Assembly: GCF_900105165.1 (NCBI RefSeq)
Contig: NZ_LT629740.1
Span: 5,580,001-5,644,000 of the forward strand
Direction: 5' to 3'
DNA: 64,000 nt
DNA from: Mucilaginibacter mallensis
Lineage (GTDB): Bacteria > Bacteroidota > Bacteroidia > Sphingobacteriales > Sphingobacteriaceae
Below the pieces are notes generated by a model. That model saw only the letters and a program-made list of their open reading frames with translations. It did no database searches and had not been told where the DNA came from. Numbering within the stretch: position 1 is the first letter of the stretch; every line of letters starts with the position of its first letter. Below are positions 9,170 to 18,022 of this stretch, in pieces. The position numbers and the translations under genes were made by a program.

Positions 9170-9688
9170 TTGAAATCGCTAAGAACATATTCAATCCCTT
9201 ATACAGGTTTAAAGCTGGGGAAGCACCAGTTTGAATTTGATATAACAGACAGCTTTTTCGACGAATTTGAATATTCGCTGGTAAAAAAGGCTAAGCTGCT
9301 GTGTGTGGTGGAGTTGGAAAAACAGGAGACAATGATCATCCTGAATTTTCATATCACCGGGCATATGGATTTAAATTGCGACAGATGCCTGTCACAGTTT
9401 CCGCAGCCGGTTGATATCCGCGAGCAGCAGATCGCTAAGTTTAGCGATGAAGAAATAGATGATGAAGAGATCATCACCCTTGGGAAAAGTGATCATGAGA
9501 TCAACATAGCAGGGCTGATCTACGAATATATAAATGTTGCAATGCCGTTTATAGCGGTTTGTAACGATGAGGGTAACACCTCTTATTGTGATAAGGAAAT
9601 GCTGGACAGCCTTAACAAGCTTATAGTAAATAATGAACAGGATGAGCAAGTGGACCCACGGTGGGACGCGCTCAAAAAAATTAAATGA
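9170..9688 (+). CDS. yceD: YceD/DUF177 family protein
   Basis: This is the usual gene upstream of rpmF, needed for normal 23S rRNA accumulation in some bacteria. I choose TTG at 9170, giving an N-terminus of MKSLRTYSIPYTGLKLGKHQFEFDI that matches the family. Two conserved cysteines appear in LNCDRCLSQF. A second, usual CxxC region is represented by VCNDEGNTSYCDKEM near the C-terminus. It is about 172 residues long, acidic, and lies 16 bases before rpmF. It is the first gene of the yceD-rpmF-plsX-fabH cluster linking ribosome and fatty-acid synthesis. Confidence 0.9.
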   Translation: MKSLRTYSIPYTGLKLGKHQFEFDITDSFFDEFEYSLVKKAKLLCVVELEKQETMIILNFHITGHMDLNCDRCLSQFPQPVDIREQQIAKFSDEEIDDEEIITLGKSDHEINIAGLIYEYINVAMPFIAVCNDEGNTSYCDKEMLDSLNKLIVNNEQDEQVDPRWDALKKIK

Positions 9689-9704
9689 TTTAATAAATTA
9701 AGTT

Positions 9705-9896
9705 ATGCCACATCCAAAGCGGAAGATATCCAAATCGAGAAGAGATAAACGCAGAACACACTACAAGGCTGTAGCGCCTACATTAACTACTTGCAAAACT
9801 ACCGGTGCGGTACATTTGCCACACAGAGCTTATACTGTTGATGGTAACGTTTACTACAATGGTAAATTACTGATTGAGAAAGCAGCTGTAGCATAA
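9705..9896 (+). CDS. rpmF: 50S ribosomal protein L32
   Basis: This 63-residue basic protein begins MPHPKRKISKSRRDKRRTHYKA, the classical L32 N-terminus. L32 often has a four-cysteine zinc ribbon. Here only one cysteine (TTCKTTGAVHLPHRA) remains, so this is the zinc-free form. It is followed 14 bases later by plsX, the conserved order. Confidence 0.98.
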   Translation: MPHPKRKISKSRRDKRRTHYKAVAPTLTTCKTTGAVHLPHRAYTVDGNVYYNGKLLIEKAAVA

Positions 9897-9910
9897 GTTA
9901 ATTTTCTGAA

Positions 9911-10846
9911 ATGAAGATCGGCTTAGACATTATGGGTGGTGATTATGCCCCCGAAGCGGCCGTTTTAGGCGCGATTTTGGCCCATAAAGCCTTATCCGGG
10001 CCAAAACTGGTGCTCATTGGTGATAAAGATATAGCTGTAAAAATACTTCAGGAAAATAATTATAGCCCCGATAACTTCGAGTTTGTACATACAACCGAGG
10101 TTATAGGCATGGGCGAACATCCTACAAAAGCAATCGTTCAAAAAGCCGACTCCAGTATCAGTGTCGGTTTCAGGCTTCTTAAAGAAGGCGCCATACAGGC
10201 ATTTTCCTCGGCTGGTAACACCGGGGCTATGCTGGTTGGGTCAATGTTTAGCGTAAAGACTATTCCGGGTGTACAGCGCCCGGCCATCACATCTATTGTA
10301 CCCCAGGTAGCTGGTGGTGTAGGTGTTTTGCTTGATGTTGGCGCCAATGCCGATTGTAAACCCGAAATGCTTTTGCAGTTCGGTATGCTTGGCAAGTTAT
10401 TGGCCGAGTATGTGTATAAAATAAAAAACCCACGCGTGGCGCTGGTAAATATTGGCGAGGAAGAGGAGAAAGGCAATATTTTAAGCCAGGCTGCATTCCC
10501 GCTGTTTAAAGCGTCAACCCTATTCAATTTTGTGGGTAATGTGGAGAGCCGCCATCTTTTTGATGATATGGCCGATGTAATGGTTTCCGATGGTTTCACG
10601 GGAAACATTATTATTAAACTCTCCGAGTCATTCTACGAAATTGCCCTTAAAAAGGGAATCAAAGACGAATTTTTCGATAGGTTCAATTATGAACAATATG
10701 GTGGCAGCCCAATTTTGGGTGTTAATGCCCCTGTTGTGGTTGGCCACGGTATATCAAACCCCGAGGCTATTAAAAACATGGTTCTTTTATCAAAAGATAT
10801 TCTTGAAAGCGGCCTGATTGACCAGATCACCCAGGCTTTTCAGTAA
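9911..10846 (+). CDS. plsX: Phosphate acyltransferase PlsX
   Basis: This 311-residue enzyme converts acyl-ACP and phosphate to acyl-phosphate, the donor for the first acylation of glycerol-3-phosphate. The N-terminus MKIGLDIMGGDYAPEAAVLGA is diagnostic. Other landmarks are ALVNIGEEEEKG and VSDGFTGNIIIKLSE. It is peripheral to the membrane and has no transmembrane segment. It lies between rpmF and fabH (12 bases to fabH), so all are probably cotranscribed from the yceD promoter. Confidence 0.97.
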   Translation: MKIGLDIMGGDYAPEAAVLGAILAHKALSGPKLVLIGDKDIAVKILQENNYSPDNFEFVHTTEVIGMGEHPTKAIVQKADSSISVGFRLLKEGAIQAFSSAGNTGAMLVGSMFSVKTIPGVQRPAITSIVPQVAGGVGVLLDVGANADCKPEMLLQFGMLGKLLAEYVYKIKNPRVALVNIGEEEEKGNILSQAAFPLFKASTLFNFVGNVESRHLFDDMADVMVSDGFTGNIIIKLSESFYEIALKKGIKDEFFDRFNYEQYGGSPILGVNAPVVVGHGISNPEAIKNMVLLSKDILESGLIDQITQAFQ

Positions 10847-10858
10847 AAAACATATAAA

Positions 10859-11857
10859 ATGAGTAAAATTCATGCCGCTATTACCGCTGTAAATGGTTAT
10901 GTACCTGAGTATATTTTAACCAATAAAGAGCTGGAAACATTGGTTGATACGAATGATGAGTGGATCACCAGCCGCACAGGTATTAAAGAGCGTAGAATAC
11001 AAAAAGGCGAAGGCCTTGGCACCTCTGATATGGCAGCACCAGCCGTTGAGGGTCTGCTGAAAAAACGCGGCATCAGTGCCGAAGAGATCGATGTTATTAT
11101 TTTTTGCACTACAACGCCCGATATGCCCTTCCCGGCTACGGCAAATATATTAGGCCATAAAATAGGCGCTAAAAACGCCTGGGGTTTCGATCTTCAGGCT
11201 GCATGCTCAGGCTTTCTATTTGGTTTAACTGTTGGCGCTCAGTTTATTGAGACCGGAAAACATAAAAAAGTATTAGTAGTGGGTGCCGATAAAATGTCGG
11301 CCATGGTTGATTACCAGGACCGCGCTACCTGTATTATTTTTGGCGATGGCGCAGGTTGTGCCTTGCTTGAACCTAATGAGGATGGGTTTGGTATTATCGA
11401 CTCTATTATGAAAAGCGATGGCGCCGGTATCCCTTATCTGCACCAAAAAGCAGGTGGATCAGTAAAGCCAGCCAGCCACGAAACGGTTGATGCCCGCGAG
11501 CATTATGCTTATCAGGAAGGTCAGGCTGTATTTAAATTCGCGGTTACTAATATGGCCGATGTTGCTGCCGAAGTAATGGAGCGTAACGACCTGAAAGCCG
11601 ATGATATTGCATGGTTGGTACCACACCAGGCCAACAAACGTATAATTGATGCAACTGCCAACCGTACCGGTGTTAGCGCCGATAAGGTGATCATAAATAT
11701 TGAACGTTACGGTAACACTACCAATGCAACCATCCCGCTTTGTTTATGGGAATGGGAAGATAAATTTAAAAAAGGAGATAACCTGTTATTTGCTGCTTTT
11801 GGCGGTGGGTTTACCTGGGGCTCTATTTATTTAAAATGGGCTTACGATGCCAAATGA
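10859..11857 (+). CDS. fabH: 3-oxoacyl-ACP synthase III FabH
   Basis: This 332-residue condensing enzyme starts fatty-acid synthesis by joining acetyl-CoA (or a branched primer) to malonyl-ACP. The catalytic triad is present: Cys116 in LQAACSGFLFG, His in VPHQANKRI, and Asn in RYGNTTNATIP. The N-terminal TNDEWITSRTGIKERR and C-terminal FAAFGGGFTWGS are family hallmarks. The length is normal. The downstream gap to accB holds an inverted GTGCA word array. Confidence 0.97.
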   Translation: MSKIHAAITAVNGYVPEYILTNKELETLVDTNDEWITSRTGIKERRIQKGEGLGTSDMAAPAVEGLLKKRGISAEEIDVIIFCTTTPDMPFPATANILGHKIGAKNAWGFDLQAACSGFLFGLTVGAQFIETGKHKKVLVVGADKMSAMVDYQDRATCIIFGDGAGCALLEPNEDGFGIIDSIMKSDGAGIPYLHQKAGGSVKPASHETVDAREHYAYQEGQAVFKFAVTNMADVAAEVMERNDLKADDIAWLVPHQANKRIIDATANRTGVSADKVIINIERYGNTTNATIPLCLWEWEDKFKKGDNLLFAAFGGGFTWGSIYLKWAYDAK

Positions 11858-11860
11858 TTT

Positions 11861-12017
11861 TGATGTGCAGGTGTGCAAATATGCAGATGTGCAAATGATC
11901 AAACATCCATTAAAAAAATAGAACATTATAAAATTTGTTTTGTTAAAATACTAACCAATTAAAATATTTAAACATTAAAAATCTGCACTTTTGCATATAG
12001 GCACATTTGCACATTGA
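11861..12017. repeat. Inverted GTGCARATG word array, fabH-accB gap
   Basis: GTGCAGGTGTGCAAATATGCAGATGTGCAAATG directly follows the fabH stop (11864-11899). Its inverted counterpart, CTGCACTTTTGCATATAGGCACATTTGCACAT, lies at about 11992-12015, just before accB. The arms are built of repeated short words and can pair in many registers. Confidence 0.8.
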
Positions 12018-12060
12018 TTTAATAATGTAACTTTATCCAAAATCAATTCATTCCCCAAGC

Positions 12061-12531
12061 ATGGATATTAAACAAATACAGGACCTTATTCGCTTCGTAG
12101 CCAAATCAGGAGTTAACGAAGTGGCGATAGAGCAAAACGATTTTAAAATTACGATCAAAACCAACCAGGCGCAAACTATAGTTAATGCTACGGTACCGGC
12201 GCAACAACCTGTTGCATATGCCCCTGCTGAGCAGATTGCACAGATAGCCCCGGCAGCTTCAGCTGCTCCTGCTGTTGAGGATACATCAAAATATATCACT
12301 ATAAAATCGCCGATGATAGGTACTTTTTACCGTTCAGCAAGTCCGGATAAACCGATGATGGTAAATGTTGGTGATGAAATAACAACCGGCAGTGTGCTTT
12401 GCATTATTGAGGCTATGAAGTTGTTTAACGAGATCGAATCAGAAGTATCAGGCCGTGTAGTAAAAGTATTGGTTGATAACGCATCACCAGTTGAGTACGA
12501 CCAGCCATTATTTTTGGTAGAACCGATGTAA
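12061..12531 (+). CDS. accB: Biotin carboxyl carrier protein of acetyl-CoA carboxylase
   Basis: This 156-residue carrier swings biotin between the carboxylase (AccC) and carboxyltransferase sites. The biotinylated lysine is Lys120 in IEAMKLFNEI. An Ala/Pro/Gln-rich linker (about 40-75) precedes the hammerhead domain, which has the typical thumb (TFYRSASPDKPMMVNVGD). The partner AccC follows. The ligase that would attach biotin, BirA, is at about 25.5 kb. Confidence 0.97.
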   Translation: MDIKQIQDLIRFVAKSGVNEVAIEQNDFKITIKTNQAQTIVNATVPAQQPVAYAPAEQIAQIAPAASAAPAVEDTSKYITIKSPMIGTFYRSASPDKPMMVNVGDEITTGSVLCIIEAMKLFNEIESEVSGRVVKVLVDNASPVEYDQPLFLVEPM

Positions 12532-12534
12532 CTT

Positions 12535-12680
12535 GATGTGCATATGTGCGAATGTGCATATGTGCAGATGAAAAGAAAAGACATTTAAAATAGTACAAAG
12601 TATGCTGGTTAAGCCCGCATAAAAAATCTGCACATCTGCATATTTGCACATCTGCACATTTAAAATATTTGCACATTAAA
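12535..12680. repeat. Inverted GTGCATATG word array, accB-accC gap
   Basis: This has the same design as the fabH-accB gap. GTGCATATGTGCGAATGTGCATATGTGCAGATG follows the accB stop. The inverted words, CTGCACATCTGCATATTTGCACATCTGCACAT, fill about 12629-12680 up to the accC start. A TTG at 12669 belongs to this array and is not a plausible start. Confidence 0.8.
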
Positions 12681-12683
12681 ACT

Positions 12684-14024
12684 ATGTTTAAAAAAATATT
12701 AATAGCTAACCGTGGTGAAATTGCCTTGCGTATTATTCGCACCTGTAAGGAAATGGGCATTAAAACGGTAGCTGTATATTCTACTGCCGACCGCGACAGC
12801 CTTCATGTGCGTTTTGCCGATGAAGCCGTTTGTATAGGCCCCCCTCCAAGTAAAGATTCTTATTTAAATATCCCGAATATCATTTCAGCCGCTGAGTTAA
12901 CCAATGCCGATGCTATCCATCCTGGCTATGGTTTCTTATCTGAAAATGCAAAATTCTCGGCTATTTGTGCCGAATATGGTATAAAATTTATTGGCGCTAC
13001 CGCCGCGCAGATCAATTCAATGGGTGATAAAGCCTCGGCTAAGGAAACCATGAAAAAAGCCGGAGTGCCTATAGTGCCTGGCTCCGACGGTTTGTTAACC
13101 GGAGTAAAAGAAGGTATCGCGATAGCAAAAAAAATAGGCTACCCTGTAATACTTAAAGCAACCGCCGGTGGTGGTGGCCGTGGTATGCGTATAGTGTGGA
13201 AGGACGAAGAGTTTGAGAATGCCTGGGATTCAGCCCGTGCTGAGTCAGGCGCTGCGTTTGGTAACGATGGCATGTACCTGGAGAAATATGTTCAGGACCC
13301 GCGCCATATCGAGATCCAGGTAGTAGGCGATCAGTATGGTAAAGTTTGCCATCTGTCGGAGCGTGATTGCTCTATCCAACGCCGTCACCAAAAACTGGTT
13401 GAGGAAGCTCCCTCACCATTCATGACCGAAAAACTCCGTAAAAAAATGGGTGAGGCTGCTATAAAAGGCGCCAAAGCCGTAAAATACGAAGGAGCAGGAA
13501 CTGTTGAGTTTTTGGTTGACAAAGACCGCAACTTCTACTTTATGGAAATGAACACCCGTATACAGGTAGAGCATCCGGTAACAGAAGAAGTAATCAACTT
13601 CGATTTAATAAAAGAACAAATAAAGGTTGCCGCCGGCATACCTATCTCAGGTAAAAACTACGAGCCAACCATGCATGCCATTGAGTGCCGTATTAATGCT
13701 GAGGATCCGTTCAATAACTTCCGCCCGTCACCGGGTAAGATCACTAACTTCCACTCGCCGGGTGGCCACGGTGTGCGTATTGATACGCATGTGTACACCG
13801 GTTATGTGATACCGCCTAATTACGATTCAATGATTGCTAAAGTAATTTGCGTTGCCCAAACACGCGATGAAGCTTTAAGCACCATGGAACGTGCCCTGAG
13901 CGAGTTTGTGATTGAAGGTGTTAAAACCACCATACCATTCCACCTAAAATTACTGCAGGACCCTAATTTCCGTGCCGGTAATTTTACCACCAAGTTTATG
14001 GAAACGTTTGAATACTCAGAATAA
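12684..14024 (+). CDS. accC: Biotin carboxylase subunit of acetyl-CoA carboxylase
   Basis: This 446-residue ATP-grasp enzyme carboxylates biotin on AccB using bicarbonate. I start at ATG 12684 (MFKKILIANRGEIALRI), the family N-terminus. The frame extends to a TTG in the preceding repeat array, but that extension is not conserved. Landmarks are the GGGGRGMR ATP loop, HIEIQVVGD, ERDCSIQRRHQK, and FMEMNTRIQVEHPVTE with its catalytic Glu and Arg residues. The length is normal. Confidence 0.97.
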   Translation: MFKKILIANRGEIALRIIRTCKEMGIKTVAVYSTADRDSLHVRFADEAVCIGPPPSKDSYLNIPNIISAAELTNADAIHPGYGFLSENAKFSAICAEYGIKFIGATAAQINSMGDKASAKETMKKAGVPIVPGSDGLLTGVKEGIAIAKKIGYPVILKATAGGGGRGMRIVWKDEEFENAWDSARAESGAAFGNDGMYLEKYVQDPRHIEIQVVGDQYGKVCHLSERDCSIQRRHQKLVEEAPSPFMTEKLRKKMGEAAIKGAKAVKYEGAGTVEFLVDKDRNFYFMEMNTRIQVEHPVTEEVINFDLIKEQIKVAAGIPISGKNYEPTMHAIECRINAEDPFNNFRPSPGKITNFHSPGGHGVRIDTHVYTGYVIPPNYDSMIAKVICVAQTRDEALSTMERALSEFVIEGVKTTIPFHLKLLQDPNFRAGNFTTKFMETFEYSE

Positions 14025-14086
14025 TTGAAACCATATTACTGTAATAAAACGTACATAGCATTCAGTATAAGGATTCAACCACAGCC

Positions 14087-14956
14087 ATGAGCAACGAAAA
14101 GAATTTAGTAAAAGCGATAAAGGAAAAAGGTAATAACCTCGAGGCTGAAATGTCGTTCTTCGATCATTTGGAGGCCCTTCGTTGGCACCTGATCCGGTCG
14201 GTTATTGCAGTGGCTGTGTTCAGTATTATAGCTTTCTGCAATTTTCATTTTTTGTTCAATACCATTATTATGGCGCCATTTCACCCAACATTCTGGTCAT
14301 TCAGGATGATGTGTTATTTGGGTACGCTGTTTCATCTTTCGGGTTTTTGTATCGATCATATAAACGGCCATATCATCAATACCGAAATGGCCGGGCAGTT
14401 TCTATTGCAGATCAACACTTCGTTGCTGATTGGCGTAATATTGGGCATCCCCTATATTTTATGGGAGATATGGAGGTTCATCAAACCAGCCCTTTTGGAA
14501 AAGGAACGGAAAGCAGCCAGCGGGTTTGTATTTTATGCATCCATGCTTTTTATTGTGGGGATACTTTTCGGCTACTACATCCTGGTACCTGAGTCGGTAG
14601 CTTTTTTAGCCGGATATACGGTGAGCGATACCATAAACAACCAATTCACCATCAGCTCTTATCTTTCCATCGTGTCAACCATAACCCTGTTAACGGGCAT
14701 ATTATTTGAGTTGCCGATAGTTATTTACATACTTGCCAGCATTGGTATACTTACAGGTACCTTTATGCGTAAAACCAGGCGTTATGCTATTGTTATCATC
14801 ATGATAGTAGGTGCCATCGTATCGCCATCGCCTGATATTTTAACAACTACGCTTGCTACTATCCCTTTATTGGTATTATATGAGGTAGGCATACTGGTGG
14901 CTTCAGTAGTTGAAAAACGCAGGTTAAAGAAACATGAAGAGCTAATGGCTTCATAA
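14087..14956 (+). CDS. tatC: Twin-arginine translocase subunit TatC
   Basis: This 289-residue, six-helix inner-membrane protein is the receptor for twin-arginine signal peptides. The N-terminal MSFFDHLEALRWHLIRSV contains the conserved F-x-H-L-x-E-L-R-type cytoplasmic motif (DHLEALRWHL). A longer first periplasmic loop (about 60-100) is common in Bacteroidota. No tatA gene is nearby. A strong bidirectional terminator hairpin follows within 40 bases. Confidence 0.96.
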   Translation: MSNEKNLVKAIKEKGNNLEAEMSFFDHLEALRWHLIRSVIAVAVFSIIAFCNFHFLFNTIIMAPFHPTFWSFRMMCYLGTLFHLSGFCIDHINGHIINTEMAGQFLLQINTSLLIGVILGIPYILWEIWRFIKPALLEKERKAASGFVFYASMLFIVGILFGYYILVPESVAFLAGYTVSDTINNQFTISSYLSIVSTITLLTGILFELPIVIYILASIGILTGTFMRKTRRYAIVIIMIVGAIVSPSPDILTTTLATIPLLVLYEVGILVASVVEKRRLKKHEELMAS

Positions 14957-14992
14957 ACTGAGCTTAAAACATCAAATCAAAAATTTTAATTC

Positions 14993-15034
14993 TTTTAAGC
15001 CCTCTTTACCGCTTGCGGTTGAGAGGGCTTAAAA
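14993..15034 (+). terminator. Terminator hairpin after tatC
   Basis: TTTTAAGCCCTCT (14993-15005) and AGAGGGCTTAAAA (15022-15034) are perfect inverted arms flanking TTACCGCTTGCGGTTG. The T and A runs on either side make it usable in both directions. Confidence 0.75.
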
Positions 15035-15080
15035 TTGAAACGAAGTCGGAGTGATTTAACTCTGCGCTTTAAGCCGCCAA

Positions 15081-15316
15081 AGTTCCCCTCTTGAGAGGGG
15101 TTAGGGGTGTGTTATTGAAGCGATAATTTGGGCGTTACCTTGCGGCCCGTGCTTTTCGCTCATACGCCCGCAGGCCTTAAGCTCGGCCTGCACTGAGGCC
15201 CCCGATTGGCCGGTATCCGCTGCTATCACTAACGCGAAACTTCGACGCGCTTCGCCAACTCACCCGATCTGCGCTTCGCTGGATCACTCTCTCTATGCTG
15301 CGCATAAAGAGGGCTA
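15081..15316. repeat. Composite dispersed intergenic repeat
   Basis: It holds the CCCCTCTTGAGAGGGGTTAGGGGTGTGTTA palindrome (15084-15114), then the GGGCGTTACC...GGTATCCGCTGCTATCACTAACGC module (15130-15235, with an extra GC-rich insertion). The CTCACCCGATCTGCGCTTCGCTGGATCACTC hairpin module follows (15255-15316). Together with the terminator it fills the tatC-rpiB gap. Confidence 0.75.
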
Positions 15317-15364
15317 ATGGGAATTTTTTAAACTTTACCCAATATTTATTTTCCGTAAATAATC

Positions 15365-15372
15365 TATCTTTG
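15365..15372 (+). promoter_or_regulatory. -7 box upstream of rpiB
   Basis: TATCTTTG matches TAnnTTTG. The predicted transcript start, near 15379, leaves a 22-nt leader before ATG 15401, which contains a short TTAGGTG ribosome-binding-like stretch. Confidence 0.55.
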
Positions 15373-15400
15373 GCCTTGTTAAACCATTATAATTTAGGTG

Positions 15401-15838
15401 ATGAAAGAGGGATTAAAAATAGCTGTCGGCAGCGACCATGCCGGGTTCGATTACAAGCTTGCGCTGGCCGAAAATTTAACTACCGCTACAGAAGTAAGGG
15501 ATTTCGGCACCTACTCTTCCGCATCTGTTGATTATCCTGATTTTGCCCATCCCGTAGCACTAGCTGTTGAAAGCGGCGAATTTGATTTCGGCATTTTGGT
15601 TTGCGGCAGCGCAAACGGGGTAGCCATTACTGCTAACAAACATCAAGGCATTCGCGCCGCCATATGCTGGAACCAGGAAATTGCCGTTTTAGCCCGCAGC
15701 CACAACAACGCCAATGTCGTTTGTATCCCCGCCCGCTTTATTTCGCTTGATGAAGCCAAAGCAATTGTTGAAGCCTTTTTAAGTGCTGACTTTGAAGGCG
15801 GCAGGCATGCGGATAGGGTGGATAAGATGAGTTGCTAA
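15401..15838 (+). CDS. rpiB: Ribose 5-phosphate isomerase B
   Basis: This 145-residue enzyme interconverts ribose 5-phosphate and ribulose 5-phosphate in the non-oxidative pentose phosphate pathway. The hallmarks are KIAVGSDHAGFDYK, the catalytic Cys in ILVCGSANGVAI, AICWNQEIAVLARSHNNANV, and the C-terminal RVDKMSC. The frame opens one codon earlier at GTG, but ATG 15401 is the family start. Confidence 0.95.
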   Translation: MKEGLKIAVGSDHAGFDYKLALAENLTTATEVRDFGTYSSASVDYPDFAHPVALAVESGEFDFGILVCGSANGVAITANKHQGIRAAICWNQEIAVLARSHNNANVVCIPARFISLDEAKAIVEAFLSADFEGGRHADRVDKMSC

Positions 15839-16279
15839 AAAGGAAGAAGATAACAACCATCCCCTCCGCGCGCGTCATTGCGAGGAGGAACGACGAAGCA
15901 ATCCCCGGACTGTACAGAGCGAATTAGCATGTCGCTTACATATCGCGTGAAGCCGCTCATTGCCGCGGAGGCTACTACTTTTGTCTTGATACAAAAGGTA
16001 GCAAAACCCGACCAGAGGGAGCTCATGAATACCATTAAAAAACAAATAATAGATGAATAAATCAAGTCAGTAGATTAGGCTTCTTGGCCGCACTGGCCTT
16101 GCACTGCAAATCAGGCAAAACCTGGGCTGGAATCTTTTTGCGGCCATATTGCGTTCACCACCCCATGCGCTGCAAAAATTTCCTATGCCCTGCCACTCAC
16201 AAGGCCACCATTGTTTTGCCTGATTTCACCCGAAGCTGTTCTACTGACGGTGAAAAATAAAAGCTTTCTGTTCCCCCTC
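15839..16279. other. Gap with dispersed repeats and a 119-nt inverted-repeat unit
   Basis: GTCATTGCGAGGAGGAACGACG at 15874-15895 repeats the 5101 module. CTACTTTTGTCTTGATACAAAAGGTAGCAAAAC (about 15973-16006) is a hairpin-forming repeat of a type frequent in this order. At 16108-16226 a region is closed by perfect 14-bp arms, AAATCAGGCAAAAC and GTTTTGCCTGATTT, with a GC-rich interior. I cannot name it. It could be a structured RNA or a small non-autonomous element. Confidence 0.55.
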
Positions 16280-17350
16280 TCAAAACATCTCCGTTTGCTT
16301 CCCTCCCTTCGGCACAAACAGCGTATAATCAAATGGTGGGATTTCTCTTCCGGCTAAAAAGCGGTTGCAGGCCATGCGGTACATTTGGTGGATAGATGTT
16401 GCTATTGGCCCATCGCCGCTCATGCGCCGGCCGAAATTGCTGTCATTGAGTTTGCCATCGTGGCAGGATTTTATCATGTTCAGCACCTTTTCGGCCCTGT
16501 CGGGGAAAGCTTTGTGTATCCAGTCGGCAAATATTTCGGAGATACTGCCGTTGAGCCGCACTATGGTAAAACCTGCTGCAACGGCGCCCCTATCGGCAGC
16601 GGCTTTAATGATGTTGGGCACTTCCTGGCTATTAAGGCCTGGGATGATGGGCGCTGCCATCACCCTTACGGGGATACCCAGCTCTGACAGCTTTTGGATC
16701 ACCCCCAGCCTGCCTGTGGCTGTTACGGTACGTGGCTCAAGCTTTTGCCTTAATTGTTCGTTGAGCGAGGTTATTGACACGTTTACATGCACCAGGTTCA
16801 TGGCTGAGAGCTCGGTTAGGATATCCAGATCACGCAGGATCACATTGTTTTTGGTGATAATGCTTACAGGATTGCGGTATTGCAGGAATATTTGCAATAG
16901 CGAGCGGGTTATTTTTAGCTTGCGCTCAATAGGCTGATAGCAATCTGTATTGCCCGATAACAGGATGGCTACGGGCTGATAATTTTTTTTGTTGAAGTAT
17001 TGCTCCAATAGTTCGGCAGCGTTACGTTTCACGATGATCTTGCGTTCAAAGTCGAGCCCGGCACTAAAGCCATAGTATTCGTGTGTATTGCGGGCATAGC
17101 AGTAAATGCAGCCATGTTCGCAGCCCTGGTAAGGGTTTATAGAGAACATATGGCTCAGGTCCGGACTGTTGGATTCGCTTACAATCTTCTTTGGGTTCTC
17201 CTCAAACAGCTGCGTCGCGGTATTCTCCAGCAAAGCTTCGTCAAGCCCTTCAATATGCTCGAGCACATATTTGTTTTTTAAAAACTTGTTGTGTGTATTT
17301 ACCTGCGCTCCCCGGCCCTTAAAAAAATCGGCATTATCCTCATGTGACAT
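16280..17350 (-). CDS. PA0069-family radical SAM protein
   Basis: This 356-residue protein has the cluster motif CEHGCIYCYAR near residue 75-85 (CxxxCxxC), preceded by SPDLSHMFSINPYQG. Both are typical of the PA0069/SplB-like radical SAM family. Later segments ILLSGNTDCYQPIERK and VSIITKNNVILRD are conserved strands of the half barrel. Members are often annotated as DNA-repair photolyase-like but have no established substrate. The gene is monocistronic, and its start codon lies in a separate promoter region from the two-component system next door. Confidence 0.88.
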   Translation of the reverse strand: MSHEDNADFFKGRGAQVNTHNKFLKNKYVLEHIEGLDEALLENTATQLFEENPKKIVSESNSPDLSHMFSINPYQGCEHGCIYCYARNTHEYYGFSAGLDFERKIIVKRNAAELLEQYFNKKNYQPVAILLSGNTDCYQPIERKLKITRSLLQIFLQYRNPVSIITKNNVILRDLDILTELSAMNLVHVNVSITSLNEQLRQKLEPRTVTATGRLGVIQKLSELGIPVRVMAAPIIPGLNSQEVPNIIKAAADRGAVAAGFTIVRLNGSISEIFADWIHKAFPDRAEKVLNMIKSCHDGKLNDSNFGRRMSGDGPIATSIHQMYRMACNRFLAGREIPPFDYTLFVPKGGKQTEMF

Positions 17351-17380
17351 GCGAACAAATTTGCTAATAATTTTAGTAAA

Positions 17381-18022
17381 TTACAAATCGATTAATTTAT
17401 TTTTTATGGCATACAGTACCAGGCCAACCCTGCTTTTTATCTGCAATTTTTCGAACAATTGATCGCGGTAGCCATCAACGGTACGTGCGCTGATACACAT
17501 CTGGTCGGCAATTTCTTTGTAGGTAAGTTCAGTGCCGGCGAGTTTCAGGAATGCTATTTCGCGGGTATTTAGTTTTATTTGTTGATCCTGCTGATGGTTA
17601 AAATTGTTGAGCAGATGGCGGGTAACAAAATCCGGATAATAAACCTCGCCCTGCGTTACTTTTTGCAGTGCCTGTTCAAATTCATGCGGTTCGGCATCCT
17701 TTAGCAGATAGCCCTTAACGCCAATTTTTACCATTTGGAGCACTTTTTCAGCATCTTCAAACATGGATAGCACAATAATATTTACATCGGGATAGGTACT
17801 GCGCAGCCATTGGGCGGTAGCAATGCCATCCTTTTTAGGCATATTAATATCAAGCAGTACAATATCGGGCTTTAATTTGGGGGTGAGTTTACGCATCAGT
17901 TCTTCGCCATCGGATGCTTCAAAGAGGATTTTATATTGCGGGAGCAATTTGTTTATAAGTGATGCTATGCCGCTTCTGAAGAGCCGGTGGTCATCAACCA
18001 AAACTATTTGTAGGGGTACCAT
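17381..18022 (-). CDS. NarL/FixJ-type response regulator
   Basis: The receiver domain begins LQIVLVDDHRLFRSG, with phospho-acceptor Asp in DIVLLDINMPKKDG, Ser/Thr in VLSMFEDAE and Lys in GYLLKDAEP. A LuxR-type HTH follows (LNTREIAFLKLAGTELTYKEIADQM...VDGYRDQLFEKL). Starting at Met 18022 gives 213 residues; the frame opens at 18040. It overlaps the upstream histidine kinase gene by about 29 bases, so the pair is translationally coupled and forms a two-component system. Confidence 0.92.
   Translation of the reverse strand: MVPLQIVLVDDHRLFRSGIASLINKLLPQYKILFEASDGEELMRKLTPKLKPDIVLLDINMPKKDGIATAQWLRSTYPDVNIIVLSMFEDAEKVLQMVKIGVKGYLLKDAEPHEFEQALQKVTQGEVYYPDFVTRHLLNNFNHQQDQQIKLNTREIAFLKLAGTELTYKEIADQMCISARTVDGYRDQLFEKLQIKSRVGLVLYAIKNKLIDL

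Noticed and set aside
15878..16060. 60-residue frame after rpiB
   Set aside because: It is made of dispersed repeat sequence (CATTGCGAGGAGG... and CTACTTTTGTCTTGATACAAAAGG...).
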